Shown in pieces: positions 14,411 through 23,512 of a stretch of 41,516 nt of DNA; within the stretch, counting starts at the first letter, position 1, and the number at the start of each line of letters is the position of its first letter. This DNA comes from a virus, in the IMG/VR virus record IMGVR_UViG_3300024432_000003, positions 1-41,516 of that record; one strand, 5' to 3'. The position numbers and the translations under genes are program-made. The notes beneath the pieces were generated by a model. The model was not told the origin of the DNA and did no database searches. It saw nothing but the letters and a program-made list of their open reading frames with translations.

Positions 14411-14433
14411 CATCCCAGGTGGTGGGTTGCTTC

Positions 14434-14463
14434 GGGCGGGGTAAGGCCCCCGCCCATCTTTTC
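14434..14463 (+). terminator. Rho-independent terminator after the capsid gene
   Basis: GGGCGGGG (14434-14441) pairs perfectly with CCCCGCCC (14448-14455) around a 6-nt loop and is followed by ATCTTTTC. It would partly end transcripts after the capsid gene and lower expression of the tail genes downstream. Confidence 0.75.
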
Positions 14464-14479
14464 GGCAAAAGGAGGTTAG

Positions 14480-14875
14480 ATGACTTTTCCAACCGCACGA
14501 GCCGGAGCCTTCATCGACCCGGATCCTTCGCAGACCAATGACAACGCTGTCGATGACAACGGTGGCGGTGTCTGTTGCGGTATCGGTATCGGCTCCAAAG
14601 CAGTCTTCGACGCACCGGATTACGGGCCGTATCCTCAGCCCTGGTCCACCCCCAATGACCTCACCGCGCTGCAACGGCGCATCGGAGAAGACGGGGCAGC
14701 CGTAGGCGGCCCCTCCATCGATGGCCAGGACGTGGAGTTTCAGCCATCCACGCTGGTGTTCATCACGGTTAACGCCGTGATTGCACCGGATGGCGTCATG
14801 ACTCCTGGCACGGCCCTCAACCGCACGGGCAAGACTCTGCAGGCCGGTCAGTCGGCGTGGGGCGTCACCCCGTAA
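14480..14875 (+). CDS. Hypothetical structural protein after capsid, 131 residues
   Basis: It has a strong AGGAGG ribosome-binding site 5 nt upstream. It is Gly/Asp/Pro/Thr-rich and acidic, with a beta-rich C-terminal half and a CCGIGIG segment near 32-38. A capsid-decorating or head-completion protein is plausible from position and codon use similar to the capsid gene. No family is recognised. Confidence 0.6.
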   Translation: MTFPTARAGAFIDPDPSQTNDNAVDDNGGGVCCGIGIGSKAVFDAPDYGPYPQPWSTPNDLTALQRRIGEDGAAVGGPSIDGQDVEFQPSTLVFITVNAVIAPDGVMTPGTALNRTGKTLQAGQSAWGVTP

Positions 14876-14876
14876 C

Positions 14877-15242
14877 ATGGCTCTCGTAGAGCGAGAGTAC
14901 GCAAGAACCAACGAGGGCGGGGTGTGCTCCGCCCTCGTTGAATACGACGACGTTACACTTCAGCTTACCGCGCTTATCATGCGTGGTAACATTAATGATA
15001 GGTCTGTAATTTCCATCGCAGGTACGGGCGACAGCCGGTCCGATGGATTAAAGGACCAGCCTGAAGTACGTATGGATCTCACCGCCGATAATGTTTTTAT
15101 GGTATCTGACCCTGATGGTGGGGTCAGCATACCTACTGATCTTGTGATTGGCCTGGACAATATAACTGAGAGACTTAGGCCAGACGCTGTGCGAGATCGT
15201 CGGACAAGGTTGAAACCCAGAGAGCCTATAAGACGTAGATGA
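14877..15242 (+). CDS. Hypothetical protein, 121 residues
   Basis: It starts 1 nt after the previous stop and overlaps the large PKD-repeat gene by 4 nt. The N-terminal 70 residues have strand-turn-strand character with an ALIMRGNINDRSVIS segment, and the C-terminus is very Arg-rich. This could be a small beta-sandwich that anchors the large protein to the virion, but this is inference. Confidence 0.6.
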   Translation: MALVEREYARTNEGGVCSALVEYDDVTLQLTALIMRGNINDRSVISIAGTGDSRSDGLKDQPEVRMDLTADNVFMVSDPDGGVSIPTDLVIGLDNITERLRPDAVRDRRTRLKPREPIRRR

Positions 15243-18200
15243 CTGCTCAAGTAGAAGGCACAGTTTCAACAGATGTAGATGATACAGTAATATCTGTAAC
15301 ATTTGCTCACACCGTCCCGGTAATGACCGACGGTATGCTGCTCGTCACCACGGCGTTCAACAACCGCACTGATTTCAACGTTGTTTCTACCGTCACCTAT
15401 AATGGTGTTGCCCTGACCTTTGTCGGGCAGGTGACGGAAGACGATGATACTCGTGTTGAAATGTGGAGGCTGCTGGCTCCTCCTGTAGGCACGTTCAATG
15501 TTGTTATCACGCTTGACCAAGTTCTAGGTACTGACCAGGGCATTGTCTCTGGTGCAGTTAACTACTCTGGTGTTGACCAGACAGTTCCTATCGGCAACAT
15601 TGCCACGGCGAGTTCTTCTGGTTCTGGTACAGCTACGGTCAACATTGCCTCATCGGTAGGCGAGCTTATTCAAGACGGTGTTGGCTCTGAGGATACTGGC
15701 GGGCCGTTCACGGTTGGCGCTGGGCAGACTCAGTTGTGGAACCTGTCCTCGCCAGTAGCCGGTGCGAGGCAGGAGCATGGTGCAGCCAGCACCGAGCCAG
15801 GTGCTGCGACAGTCACTATGTCGTGGACCCTCAACGCTACCGACCGCTGGGGCATCATTGCAGTTGAGCTCCTGTCTGCGGCGACGCCAGTCCCGCCTGT
15901 GGTAGATGCTGGAGGTCCGTACAATGGAGACGTCAACACTGCGACGGCGCTCAATGCCACCGTTACTCCTGGTACTGATCCTACTCCTGTCCTCACTTGG
16001 ACCATTGACTCTGGTCCTGGTGGTGGCACATTTCTCCCATCCGCCAATGTAGAAGACCCCACGTTTACTCCAGACACGGTAGGCGCGTATGTGCTGAAAC
16101 TGGAGGCTAACCCCAGCGACGGCCCCCCTGTCAGCGATACGGCCAACTTTGAAAGTGATGACATACCTCCTACAGTAGAAGCTGGTGGTCCGTACACCGG
16201 CGATTGGAATACAGCTACAGCTTTGAATGCCACAGTGACGCCAGGCAGCGATCCTGCGCCGGTGTTACTGTGGACAATTGAGTCTGACCCACCTTTTCCG
16301 GGTAGCGGCATTTTTTCCAATGACGCTATAGAAGATCCTACATTCACTCCGTTTAATGTTGGCTCTTATGTTCTGCGATTAACGGTCACGCCTAGTGATG
16401 GACCAGCGGTCTTTGATGATGCTAACTTTGAAGCTGACCCTGTCCCGCCTACGGTGGATGCTGGTGGTCCTTACACAGGTGACCCAGGTGCGCAGACTCA
16501 ACTGGACGGTACTGTCACTGTTGGCAGCACCAACGAAATCACGACATTGTGGACTATTGACTCAGGTGGCACGGGGTCGTTTTCTGATGACACAGTGTTG
16601 GACCCCCTCTTTACTCCTGATGACGTAGGCCCTTACGTTCTGCGTTTGACAGCCACAGCCCTTGATGGGCCAACTCCGTTTGACACAGCTACATTCAGTG
16701 CTGCTGCGCTGGCTGATGCTCAGATTCTCAACGGCAGGTTGATACGTGGGGGTACGCAGGAGCTCGTGTTGACTCAGCTCGCACTAGGGGCGGACCCACC
16801 TGCGGGTACAGTTTTCGTTGAAGGTACAGCGCAGGCAGGGTCGGGTGAAATGTACGTCGCAATAGACGACGGCGTAGTCCCCCGTGTGTTCATTGCTGGT
16901 ATTGCCCATCAACATAACGGCGTCCGTCTTGTTACTTTCAATACTCCACAGTTCTTTGTCAGTGGTTGGGGCATAGATGGTAATGGAGCTCAGTGTGTCG
17001 GAGGTACAGGCACAGGGCATTCCAATGAAGGCATTAAGGTGACCAATGACGGTTTTACTGTCGTTGATGGTGTAACGCCTATTCCACCTACGCCTACTGC
17101 ATTCCCGCAGCCGTCGCGAGTTATTCACGACTTTGACTTTGGTGACCAAAGTCAAATGCTCGCTGGTGGGGCCTTCAACTTCCCCATTCAAGATGGTGGC
17201 GGCATTACCAGAATACTGAATAAGGGCACCGACGGTACTTCTCTTGACTATTCAGGAGTTAGCACTGAGGCCCCCACTTGGATTCAAGACCCAACTGGTC
17301 TTCCTGCTGGTAGTGGCGCGGCTAGATTTGAAATAACAAAGAACACTGAGCTCTTTAAGAACATTGTCTCTGACCCAGGGGGCAACCTCTCAGTTGCTAT
17401 GATTTTCAAGGGCATGGAAGAGCCCAACCCTGGGATGAACCAAATGTTCTGGGGTACCACGGGGCCTCAAAATGCTCTTGGAATGAATTATCGTGCGCCA
17501 CCGAACAACGTAGGTAGTGCGCTCCTCTACGGTCAAAGTATGCAGGCGGAACCTCCTCCTGCAACTGCGCTGATTTCATATAATTGGTACATGGTTGTCG
17601 GTTCTGTTGACACAGCGTTCAATTTTTATGCCCAGAAAACTGGTTCAATACCGTTCACAGTAACGGGTATTTCTGGCAACGGTCCAGGTCCGAACAAAAT
17701 ATTCCGCCTAGGCGATAGAGACGATGCAGCGCGTCAATTTGGTGGTGATATCGCGCGTGTGTGGGTGTGGGACACCAAACTTACTCTTGCTGAAGGCCAG
17801 CAAATGCTGGATTGGGGCGATGAAAACTACGGGCCGTTTTCATACAACGGCATACCGACTCTGCCTCCCATACAGAACGATATACTGGACACCGTGGGCG
17901 TCCCCCTCTCTGGCACTGATGACATAGAAGGCTTTGCCCCTGACAAGCTGTTTGTCACATCTAATTGGGACGTCTTTGGAGTTTTCGCTGGGGATACTAT
18001 TGAGCAGAATACTACATTTTCCCCCAATGTGGATATGACGGGTAAATTCCTTGTTGAAAAGGTAACGTCTGACTTGCAGTTTCACGATACAGTAATTGTT
18101 TCTCCGCACAGTATATCGGCCTTTGGGCCGTACATAGGCATCGCCTTTCCTCCACCAACTAACTTCGCTTTAGACATACTCTATGACTCCACAGCTGATT

Positions 18201-18487
18201 TAGGCTTGTTGGCCTTACAGCTCACACTTAATTGGTTCAGCACATTGATTCAGTTGCCCACTGATGGTGTGTCTAATTGGGAATCTTATGGAGTTGTGCC
18301 AGGCGATATTCTGCGGTTTGAAAATTCTTTGAACCACGGGCCATTGGACATACGTGTACGTGGATTCCAAGGGTCGCAAGGTGGCGGGGGCAAGGATATT
18401 CAAATACCAGCAGGTAGTATTCCAGGACTGCCGTACCTCGGGGCAGATATATCCGATGTTAGACTTATAAAGAGAGCTACAAAATGA
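15239..18487 (+). CDS. Large receptor-binding or fibre-like virion protein with Ig/PKD-type repeats
   Basis: The product has 1082 residues. Residues about 1-220 resemble a beta-sandwich found in secreted proteins. Three tandem repeats of about 85-90 residues then follow (roughly 222-305, 310-400 and 405-490). Each starts with a DAGGPY-like or EAGGPY-like motif and carries a W-TI-S core and a DPTFTP-DVG-YVL pattern, typical of PKD/Ig-like domains. After a Gly/Val-rich linker, a region around 620-870 has LamG/concanavalin-like features, including the FRLGDRDDAARQFGGDIARV strand pattern. The end is another beta-rich domain. It probably binds host surface glycans. It sits between head and adaptor genes, not with the collar fibre at 26871. 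Confidence 0.75.
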   Translation: MTAQVEGTVSTDVDDTVISVTFAHTVPVMTDGMLLVTTAFNNRTDFNVVSTVTYNGVALTFVGQVTEDDDTRVEMWRLLAPPVGTFNVVITLDQVLGTDQGIVSGAVNYSGVDQTVPIGNIATASSSGSGTATVNIASSVGELIQDGVGSEDTGGPFTVGAGQTQLWNLSSPVAGARQEHGAASTEPGAATVTMSWTLNATDRWGIIAVELLSAATPVPPVVDAGGPYNGDVNTATALNATVTPGTDPTPVLTWTIDSGPGGGTFLPSANVEDPTFTPDTVGAYVLKLEANPSDGPPVSDTANFESDDIPPTVEAGGPYTGDWNTATALNATVTPGSDPAPVLLWTIESDPPFPGSGIFSNDAIEDPTFTPFNVGSYVLRLTVTPSDGPAVFDDANFEADPVPPTVDAGGPYTGDPGAQTQLDGTVTVGSTNEITTLWTIDSGGTGSFSDDTVLDPLFTPDDVGPYVLRLTATALDGPTPFDTATFSAAALADAQILNGRLIRGGTQELVLTQLALGADPPAGTVFVEGTAQAGSGEMYVAIDDGVVPRVFIAGIAHQHNGVRLVTFNTPQFFVSGWGIDGNGAQCVGGTGTGHSNEGIKVTNDGFTVVDGVTPIPPTPTAFPQPSRVIHDFDFGDQSQMLAGGAFNFPIQDGGGITRILNKGTDGTSLDYSGVSTEAPTWIQDPTGLPAGSGAARFEITKNTELFKNIVSDPGGNLSVAMIFKGMEEPNPGMNQMFWGTTGPQNALGMNYRAPPNNVGSALLYGQSMQAEPPPATALISYNWYMVVGSVDTAFNFYAQKTGSIPFTVTGISGNGPGPNKIFRLGDRDDAARQFGGDIARVWVWDTKLTLAEGQQMLDWGDENYGPFSYNGIPTLPPIQNDILDTVGVPLSGTDDIEGFAPDKLFVTSNWDVFGVFAGDTIEQNTTFSPNVDMTGKFLVEKVTSDLQFHDTVIVSPHSISAFGPYIGIAFPPPTNFALDILYDSTADLGLLALQLTLNWFSTLIQLPTDGVSNWESYGVVPGDILRFENSLNHGPLDIRVRGFQGSQGGGGKDIQIPAGSIPGLPYLGADISDVRLIKRATK

Positions 18488-19089
18488 GCACACCACCATC
18501 AGTTATGGATTCACGTTACGTTGACGAAGCGAGCGCCACAGGTGCCCAGCGTTTCAGGCATGATGACCGTCTGTACGCTACGTTCAGCACCAAGGCAGTC
18601 TTCGACCAGCACTCTTCCAACGAGCAGGGGCGGCCCATTTACTTGGACCGAGACTTTGTTACCATTATCGTGCCAGGTGATAAGCACTCTGTGGTCATGC
18701 GGCAGGCACGCCAGCAGGATATTCAGCGGTTTCCGCGCCAGTACGAAGCATACAAGCAGGGTAAGGAAGAGCAGCAGGTGGGCACGCCCCTCAGCCTCAT
18801 GCCTTGGATGACCCCTGGCCGCGTGGAAGAGTACAAGTTCTTCAAGATTGTTACGGTGGAGCAACTGGCCGCAGCAGCCGACGAGGGCGGCAAAAACTTC
18901 ATGGGCTTCCAGGCCGACAAGCAGAAGGCCAAGGAGTACATGGATGCCAGCCAGCGCGGAGTAGGTGCCCAGGAAATGGAGGACCAGCTGTCCGAGCGCG
19001 ACAAGGAAATTGCCGAGCTCAAGGAGCAGATGGCCGCCCTCATGGCCGCGCAGGAGGTAACCGATGCCATTCCAGATAACGCGGACTGA
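18484..19089 (+). CDS. Hypothetical virion protein with C-terminal coiled coil, 201 residues
   Basis: It overlaps the PKD-repeat gene by 4 nt and the adaptor gene by 26 nt. The N-terminal 135 residues form a compact domain with an YLDRDFVTIIVPGDKH stretch. The last 40 residues are a heptad coiled coil (SERDKEIAELKEQMAALMA) with an acidic end. Proteins of this plan occur between capsid and tail-adaptor genes of podoviruses and are probably structural. The exact role is unknown. Confidence 0.7.
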   Translation: MSTPPSVMDSRYVDEASATGAQRFRHDDRLYATFSTKAVFDQHSSNEQGRPIYLDRDFVTIIVPGDKHSVVMRQARQQDIQRFPRQYEAYKQGKEEQQVGTPLSLMPWMTPGRVEEYKFFKIVTVEQLAAAADEGGKNFMGFQADKQKAKEYMDASQRGVGAQEMEDQLSERDKEIAELKEQMAALMAAQEVTDAIPDNAD

Positions 19090-19813
19090 CACACTACTCA
19101 ACCTGGCAAACCGAGTCCTCCAGGCTGTAGGGTTCCCAGCGCAAACTGATGTGGCGGGGTCTAACGACCCCGCCGTGCAGCAGATGGTGCAGTCTGTGAA
19201 CCAAGCGGGCACGGACCTCTTGGGCATGCACGATTGGCAGCAGATGCTTAAGACTTTCACCACGGTTGTCGTGGAGGATTTCCCAGGGCAGAGCAGTAAG
19301 CTCATACCATTGCCTGAAGACTTCCTTATGTTCAAGGACCAAAGCCAGTGGAATGTCAGTCAGCAGTTACCTATGATTGGGCCTGTCCTATCACAGGATT
19401 GGCAGCGTGTGACGGTACGGACTGCCGATTTTGTGACCCGGCTCTTGTGGCGTGTCAGGGACAACCAGTGGGAAATAAAAAGCCCTCCGCCACCCCCAGG
19501 ACAAACGCTGAGCATGGAGTATATCAGTCAGGGGTACGTCCAAGACCAGGATGACGCGCTGTTATTCAAGAACTTTGCCACTAAGAATGGTGATGTTTTT
19601 CTTATTGACCAGTACCTCATCTACTACCTGGCGAAAGCCAAGTGGCTTGAGGTAAAGGGGTTCGACTCAGCTGCTGCCATGCGCGATTTTCAGGTGGCCT
19701 ACGAGCAGCGTTTCGTACAGGACCAGGGCGCTCCGGTGCTGTCGCTTATCAACCGCACTGGTTATCGCTACTTGGATTACTGGAACATACCTGACACGAA
19801 TTACGGAGTCTGA
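19064..19813 (+). CDS. Head-tail adaptor, gp4/tail tubular protein A-like
   Basis: The product has 249 residues. The beginning, with TLLNLANRVLQAVGFPAQ, and the motifs FVTRLLWRV near 125 and LSMEYISQGYV near 150 are typical of P22 gp4/T7 gp11-like adaptors. These form a ring under the portal and prepare the site for the nozzle. It is followed immediately by the nozzle gene, sharing the stop/start junction. The family call is from these patterns and gene order. Confidence 0.75.
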   Translation: MPFQITRTDTLLNLANRVLQAVGFPAQTDVAGSNDPAVQQMVQSVNQAGTDLLGMHDWQQMLKTFTTVVVEDFPGQSSKLIPLPEDFLMFKDQSQWNVSQQLPMIGPVLSQDWQRVTVRTADFVTRLLWRVRDNQWEIKSPPPPPGQTLSMEYISQGYVQDQDDALLFKNFATKNGDVFLIDQYLIYYLAKAKWLEVKGFDSAAAMRDFQVAYEQRFVQDQGAPVLSLINRTGYRYLDYWNIPDTNYGV

Positions 19814-21459
19814 TGCCATTACAACCAGTACCGCGGATGGGAGTAGGCGTTGGTCTAAGGACGGCGCAGACTCGTAACACGCAACGTGTCACGACTCCCT
19901 CCCCTGTTAACGGGCTTATTTCTCAGAAGCCCCTTGCAGGGATGTTGCTGCAAGACGCACTTCAGCTGCGCAATTTCTGGTCCAAGCCCTATGGTCTAGA
20001 GCTACGGCCAGGGTACCGCATACATCAGAATAAACTTAACGATCCTGTAAATACGCTCATGGCGTATGAAGCACTGGACCCTGGCGACAACAAACTTTTC
20101 GCAGTAACATTTGAAGGTATCACAGATGTTACTGACAGGCAGGACAACCCCATACAACCCCCGCGCGATGTCACATTTGCTACTCAGATACCAGGCATTA
20201 CCGACCAATGGTCGTGGATACAGTTTTCCACAGCGGGTGACAACTTCCTGTGCGCCGTTAACGAGTTCAATGGGTACCTCACATATTCCACTGCTACGGG
20301 CTGGGTTCAACATCCGGCGGGCGTGGGGGTCGGTGAGATAGACGGTACCGACCCCCTAAACTGGGACTATGTTATGTCCTGGAAGCGCAGGCTGTGGTTC
20401 ATTGACCGCAATAGCACGAGAGCATGGTACCTCCCCGTAGACCAGATTGCCGGGGAGGTGCAGGAGTTTGACTTTGGCGCTTACATCCGGCAGGGTGGTA
20501 CTCTTCAACAACTCGTTTCGTGGACTCGCGACGGTGGCGATGGCCTTGACGATTTTCTTATCGTTATTGGTAGTCAGGGCGATGTCATTGCTTACCAGGG
20601 TAGTGACCCTGAAAATGCTGACACATTCAGTATGGTTGGCGTTTGGGATGTTGGGCGCGTACCTACTGGTCGTAGAATAGCTATGAAGTCTGGTGGTGAC
20701 GTACAGGTATTGTGTGAAACTGGCGTTATTCCACTAAGCGAGCTCTTTACTGGTGCGTTGAAAATTGGCTCCGCTGAGTCAATGGGGTTTGACATACAGA
20801 CTATCTTGGCCCGTAAGGTTAGCGAAAATCTTGACGAGCCACAGTGGGAACTGCACTACTATCCTAGGGAAGAGCAGTTCATGATTAAGGAGCCAGTCAC
20901 TATTAACGAGAGAGCGGCTCGTATATGGTCTGCCAGTGTTCACAATAACGCATGGTCACAGTTGACCAATCTGCCTATTCAGACTGTAGTAGTGTTTGAA
21001 AGCACTATGTACGGAGGGGACCAGGACGGCAACGTGTACGAATTGTTCGTGGGTAACTCGGACAACGTAGGCTTTGACGGCTTGCCCAATGAAGACCTTA
21101 TTGGCCGAGTGCAAACAGGGTTTTCCAATTTTGACACACCTGAACTTAAGAGATGCCAGCTTGTGGAACCCGTGTTTCAGGGTAGTTCCGCCCCTGGTGT
21201 TCAGATTGTCATGTATAATGAGTGGGACTTTGACAACCTACAAGGGTCGCCGCAATTCTTTGCTCCTAATGACGGGGCCATGTGGGATGTCGACTTCTGG
21301 GACCAAGCCTTTTGGTCTGGTTCAGGCAATACCTATAAAGCCTGGTCAGGAGTCGGTTGCTTGGGTAGGTTCTTGTCACTATATATGACGGTGCGGGGTC
21401 CGGCACGCCTAGTATTCACACACTGGACGTTGTCGTTTGAACAGGGTGGCCTGATGTGA
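19813..21459 (+). CDS. Tail nozzle or hub protein, gp10/tail tubular protein B-like
   Basis: The product has 548 residues. It forms the hexameric nozzle below the adaptor and retains the packaged DNA. The N-terminus, with PSPVNGLISQKPLAGM and LQDALQLRNFWSKPYGLELRPGY, is characteristic of podovirus stabilisation/nozzle proteins. The rest is beta-propeller-like, with repeated W-V-FIDRNSTRAWYLP and GDVIAYQGSDP blades, and an intact length. It overlaps the next gene by 4 nt. Confidence 0.8.
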   Translation: MPLQPVPRMGVGVGLRTAQTRNTQRVTTPSPVNGLISQKPLAGMLLQDALQLRNFWSKPYGLELRPGYRIHQNKLNDPVNTLMAYEALDPGDNKLFAVTFEGITDVTDRQDNPIQPPRDVTFATQIPGITDQWSWIQFSTAGDNFLCAVNEFNGYLTYSTATGWVQHPAGVGVGEIDGTDPLNWDYVMSWKRRLWFIDRNSTRAWYLPVDQIAGEVQEFDFGAYIRQGGTLQQLVSWTRDGGDGLDDFLIVIGSQGDVIAYQGSDPENADTFSMVGVWDVGRVPTGRRIAMKSGGDVQVLCETGVIPLSELFTGALKIGSAESMGFDIQTILARKVSENLDEPQWELHYYPREEQFMIKEPVTINERAARIWSASVHNNAWSQLTNLPIQTVVVFESTMYGGDQDGNVYELFVGNSDNVGFDGLPNEDLIGRVQTGFSNFDTPELKRCQLVEPVFQGSSAPGVQIVMYNEWDFDNLQGSPQFFAPNDGAMWDVDFWDQAFWSGSGNTYKAWSGVGCLGRFLSLYMTVRGPARLVFTHWTLSFEQGGLM

Positions 21460-21911
21460 TTGTTGTAAGGCCAGAAAAAGACCTACACTGGTGGCTCAAC
21501 CAACGAGTATCTGTGTCTTACTCTGACGACTTCCGTGCAATAGGTTGGGTGGAAAAGGGTGTATTGAAAGCCGTCGTGGGGTATACTGACACCAATGGAA
21601 AAACTGCACAAATTCATGTAGCAGCAGACGGTAAGAACTGGATGCGCCGTGAGTTCCTGTGGTTCACCTTTTACTACCCCTTTGTTCAGCTCAAGCTGAA
21701 TTGGCTAATTGGAGTGGTGAATGCAACCAATGCCAAAGCCCTGAAGATGGACACCAACATAGGGTTTGAAGAATTCACACGTATCCCTGACGGTTATGCT
21801 GATGGGGAGGATCTTATTTTGCTGCGCTTGCACCGTGAGCATCCGCGTGTGCAGAAATGGCTCAGCTTAGGAGAGAAATATGGGCAAGGCATCACCGCCA
21901 CCGCCGCCTGA
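21456..21911 (+). CDS. GNAT-like acetyltransferase
   Basis: The product has 151 residues from a GTG start. It has the GNAT layout: strand pair with AVVGYTDTNGKTAQIHVAAD, a helix, then NWLIGVVNATNAKALKMDTNIGFEEFTRI. That is the motif B region where a beta bulge, an Asn and a Gly-Phe usually contact acetyl-CoA. Small GNAT genes lie between the nozzle and internal-protein genes in many podoviruses. The substrate is unknown; a virion protein or host target is possible. The classical Q/R-x-x-G-x-G/A P-loop is not clear, so activity is uncertain. Confidence 0.6.
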   Translation: MIVVRPEKDLHWWLNQRVSVSYSDDFRAIGWVEKGVLKAVVGYTDTNGKTAQIHVAADGKNWMRREFLWFTFYYPFVQLKLNWLIGVVNATNAKALKMDTNIGFEEFTRIPDGYADGEDLILLRLHREHPRVQKWLSLGEKYGQGITATAA

Positions 21912-22959
21912 TTATCGGGGTGCAGCGGAGGAGCAAGCTGAGTCTAGCAGAATTGCTACGAACCAGCAGATGTACTTCAACCGGCCGACGGTCAGCACGC
22001 CGTTCGGAGGTGAAGATTGGGAGTACAGGGCGCAGCGAGACCCTGTTACGGGGGAGAAGTACACTACCGCCCATCAAACTACTACGCTCACCCCTGAAGC
22101 ACAGGAGGCACTGAGTAGTCAACTCCGTATACAATCTGCCCGAAGTGGTTTCGCGGAGGACATGCTTGGCAGGGTGGAGCAAGGGTACCAAGCAGGGCCA
22201 GATTTCAGCCAGTTTGGCGACTATGTAGGGTTGTCAGCTGACCCCAATGAGATGCGCGACCAAGCCTTTGGTCGTATGTCTAGCCTCTATGCGCCGCAGC
22301 GCGAACAAGACCGCAGCAGGTTGGAAACTCAGCTGAGCAACCAGGGTATCCAGCGAGGCACAAGAGCGTGGGACAACGCCATGCGCTCCTTGGGCGATGC
22401 AGAAATGCGCCAGGACTTGCAGATGATGCAAGCGTCCATGGGGGAGGCTCAAGGGCAGTTGGGAATGGAGACAACCGCCGCCAACTACGCGAACAACCTG
22501 CGCCAGATGCAGATAGCAGAGATGCTCCAGGAGCGCCAGACGCCGCTCAACGAGCTGAATGCTCTGCTCACCGGCCAGCAAGTGTCCGCCCCTCAAATGC
22601 CAGGGTTCCAGGCTGCGGGCCGAGCGGAGACAACGCAGTACATGGATGCAGCCAAGAGCCAGGCCGACTATGAAATGGACATCTTTAATGCCGAGCAGGC
22701 CAGTAAGGACGCTCTCATGTCTGGTGCTATGAATATGGGTAGCAGCATGATGATGTGCGACCTACGTGTCAAGCGCAATCTGGAACATATAGGCTACTAC
22801 GAGGACAACATTCCATGCTACGCCTTCCAGTATGTCTGGGGCGAGGAGTGGTTCGTTGGTCCGGTGGCTCAGGAAGTGGAAGAGGTACACCCCGAGCTTG
22901 TTGTTGAAATCAACGGCATCAAGCACGTTGACATGAGAGGATTAGGCTATGCCCATTGA
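21880..22959 (+). CDS. Internal/tail-tip protein with C-terminal S74-like chaperone segment
   Basis: The product has 359 residues from the ATG at 21880 with GGAGA upstream, overlapping the GNAT end by 32 nt. The N-terminus is PPPPPDYRGAAEEQ followed by long Gln/Met-rich helices, the plan of podovirus internal or ejection proteins. From about residue 288, CDLRVKRNLEHIGYYEDNI then a PCYAFQY run and GPVAQEVEEVHPELV match the Peptidase S74/intramolecular chaperone family. That family normally trimerises and then releases itself from fibres and spikes. The catalytic Ser-Lys pair is not clear: the usual S-D-x-R-x-K start is C-D-L-R-V-K here, with Cys in the Ser position. Confidence 0.75.
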   Translation: MGKASPPPPPDYRGAAEEQAESSRIATNQQMYFNRPTVSTPFGGEDWEYRAQRDPVTGEKYTTAHQTTTLTPEAQEALSSQLRIQSARSGFAEDMLGRVEQGYQAGPDFSQFGDYVGLSADPNEMRDQAFGRMSSLYAPQREQDRSRLETQLSNQGIQRGTRAWDNAMRSLGDAEMRQDLQMMQASMGEAQGQLGMETTAANYANNLRQMQIAEMLQERQTPLNELNALLTGQQVSAPQMPGFQAAGRAETTQYMDAAKSQADYEMDIFNAEQASKDALMSGAMNMGSSMMMCDLRVKRNLEHIGYYEDNIPCYAFQYVWGEEWFVGPVAQEVEEVHPELVVEINGIKHVDMRGLGYAH

Positions 22960-23512
22960 CCCAAGAATGGCAGCGCAGGTCCAGGCGCTCAGGGCGCAGG
23001 GCGGCCCCACAGGAGTCGGCCCAGCACCAGGTCTTCCAGCACCAATGCCGGGAGGTCGCCCAATGGGTGGCCCACCTATCATGGCAGGCCCTGGAGCCGG
23101 GGTTCCTCCCGGTGTCCCCGCCGCCCCTCAGAGTGGGCTAGGCCTCCCTCAACAGGGACCTAGCATCAACGCAGGTATCCCGGCGGCACTTCAACCCGGG
23201 GCTGCCAATCTGGTAGCTGGAATGCCGCAGGCGCAGGAACGTTTCAGCCAGGGTCAGCGGGCCGGTGCCCTCTCTGACGAGTTGCGGCAAGGGTCGCTGG
23301 AAGCTCCAACAGGTAAGATGGTCGGGCGTGTGTACGTCCCTGCCAGCGTTACTCAACATGGAGCTAAGCTCGTGCAAGCCTGGGTCGCTCGTGAAAAAGA
23401 AAAAGAGCAAAAAGAAGAGCGTCGGTTGGCGAGTGAGGAAATGTCCATGCTGCGGTCCGGGTACTTAGAGTCGTTGAAAGGAGGCGCAGGCAGCGACGAG
23501 GATGAAGTCTGA
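22949..23512 (+). CDS. Pro/Gly-rich internal virion-region protein, 187 residues
   Basis: The first 90 residues are low-complexity Pro, Gly, Ala, Met and Gln; then comes a helical section and a highly charged helix (EKEKEQKEERRLASEE). It overlaps both neighbours by 1-11 nt. A disordered start plus helical end suits a minor internal capsid protein that is ejected with DNA. The assignment rests on position and composition. Confidence 0.65.
   Translation: MPIDPRMAAQVQALRAQGGPTGVGPAPGLPAPMPGGRPMGGPPIMAGPGAGVPPGVPAAPQSGLGLPQQGPSINAGIPAALQPGAANLVAGMPQAQERFSQGQRAGALSDELRQGSLEAPTGKMVGRVYVPASVTQHGAKLVQAWVAREKEKEQKEERRLASEEMSMLRSGYLESLKGGAGSDEDEV

Noticed and set aside
13424-14911. A 495-codon open frame on the minus strand opposite the capsid gene
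   Set aside because: It mirrors the capsid and following gene, whose strong C-ending third-position bias leaves few stops on the opposite strand. It has no ribosome-binding site of note, and it reads through two good plus-strand genes and a terminator.
15730-16347. A 205-codon minus-strand frame opposite the PKD repeats
   Set aside because: It is Pro/Ser/Val/Gly low complexity derived from the repeats read backwards, without start signals.
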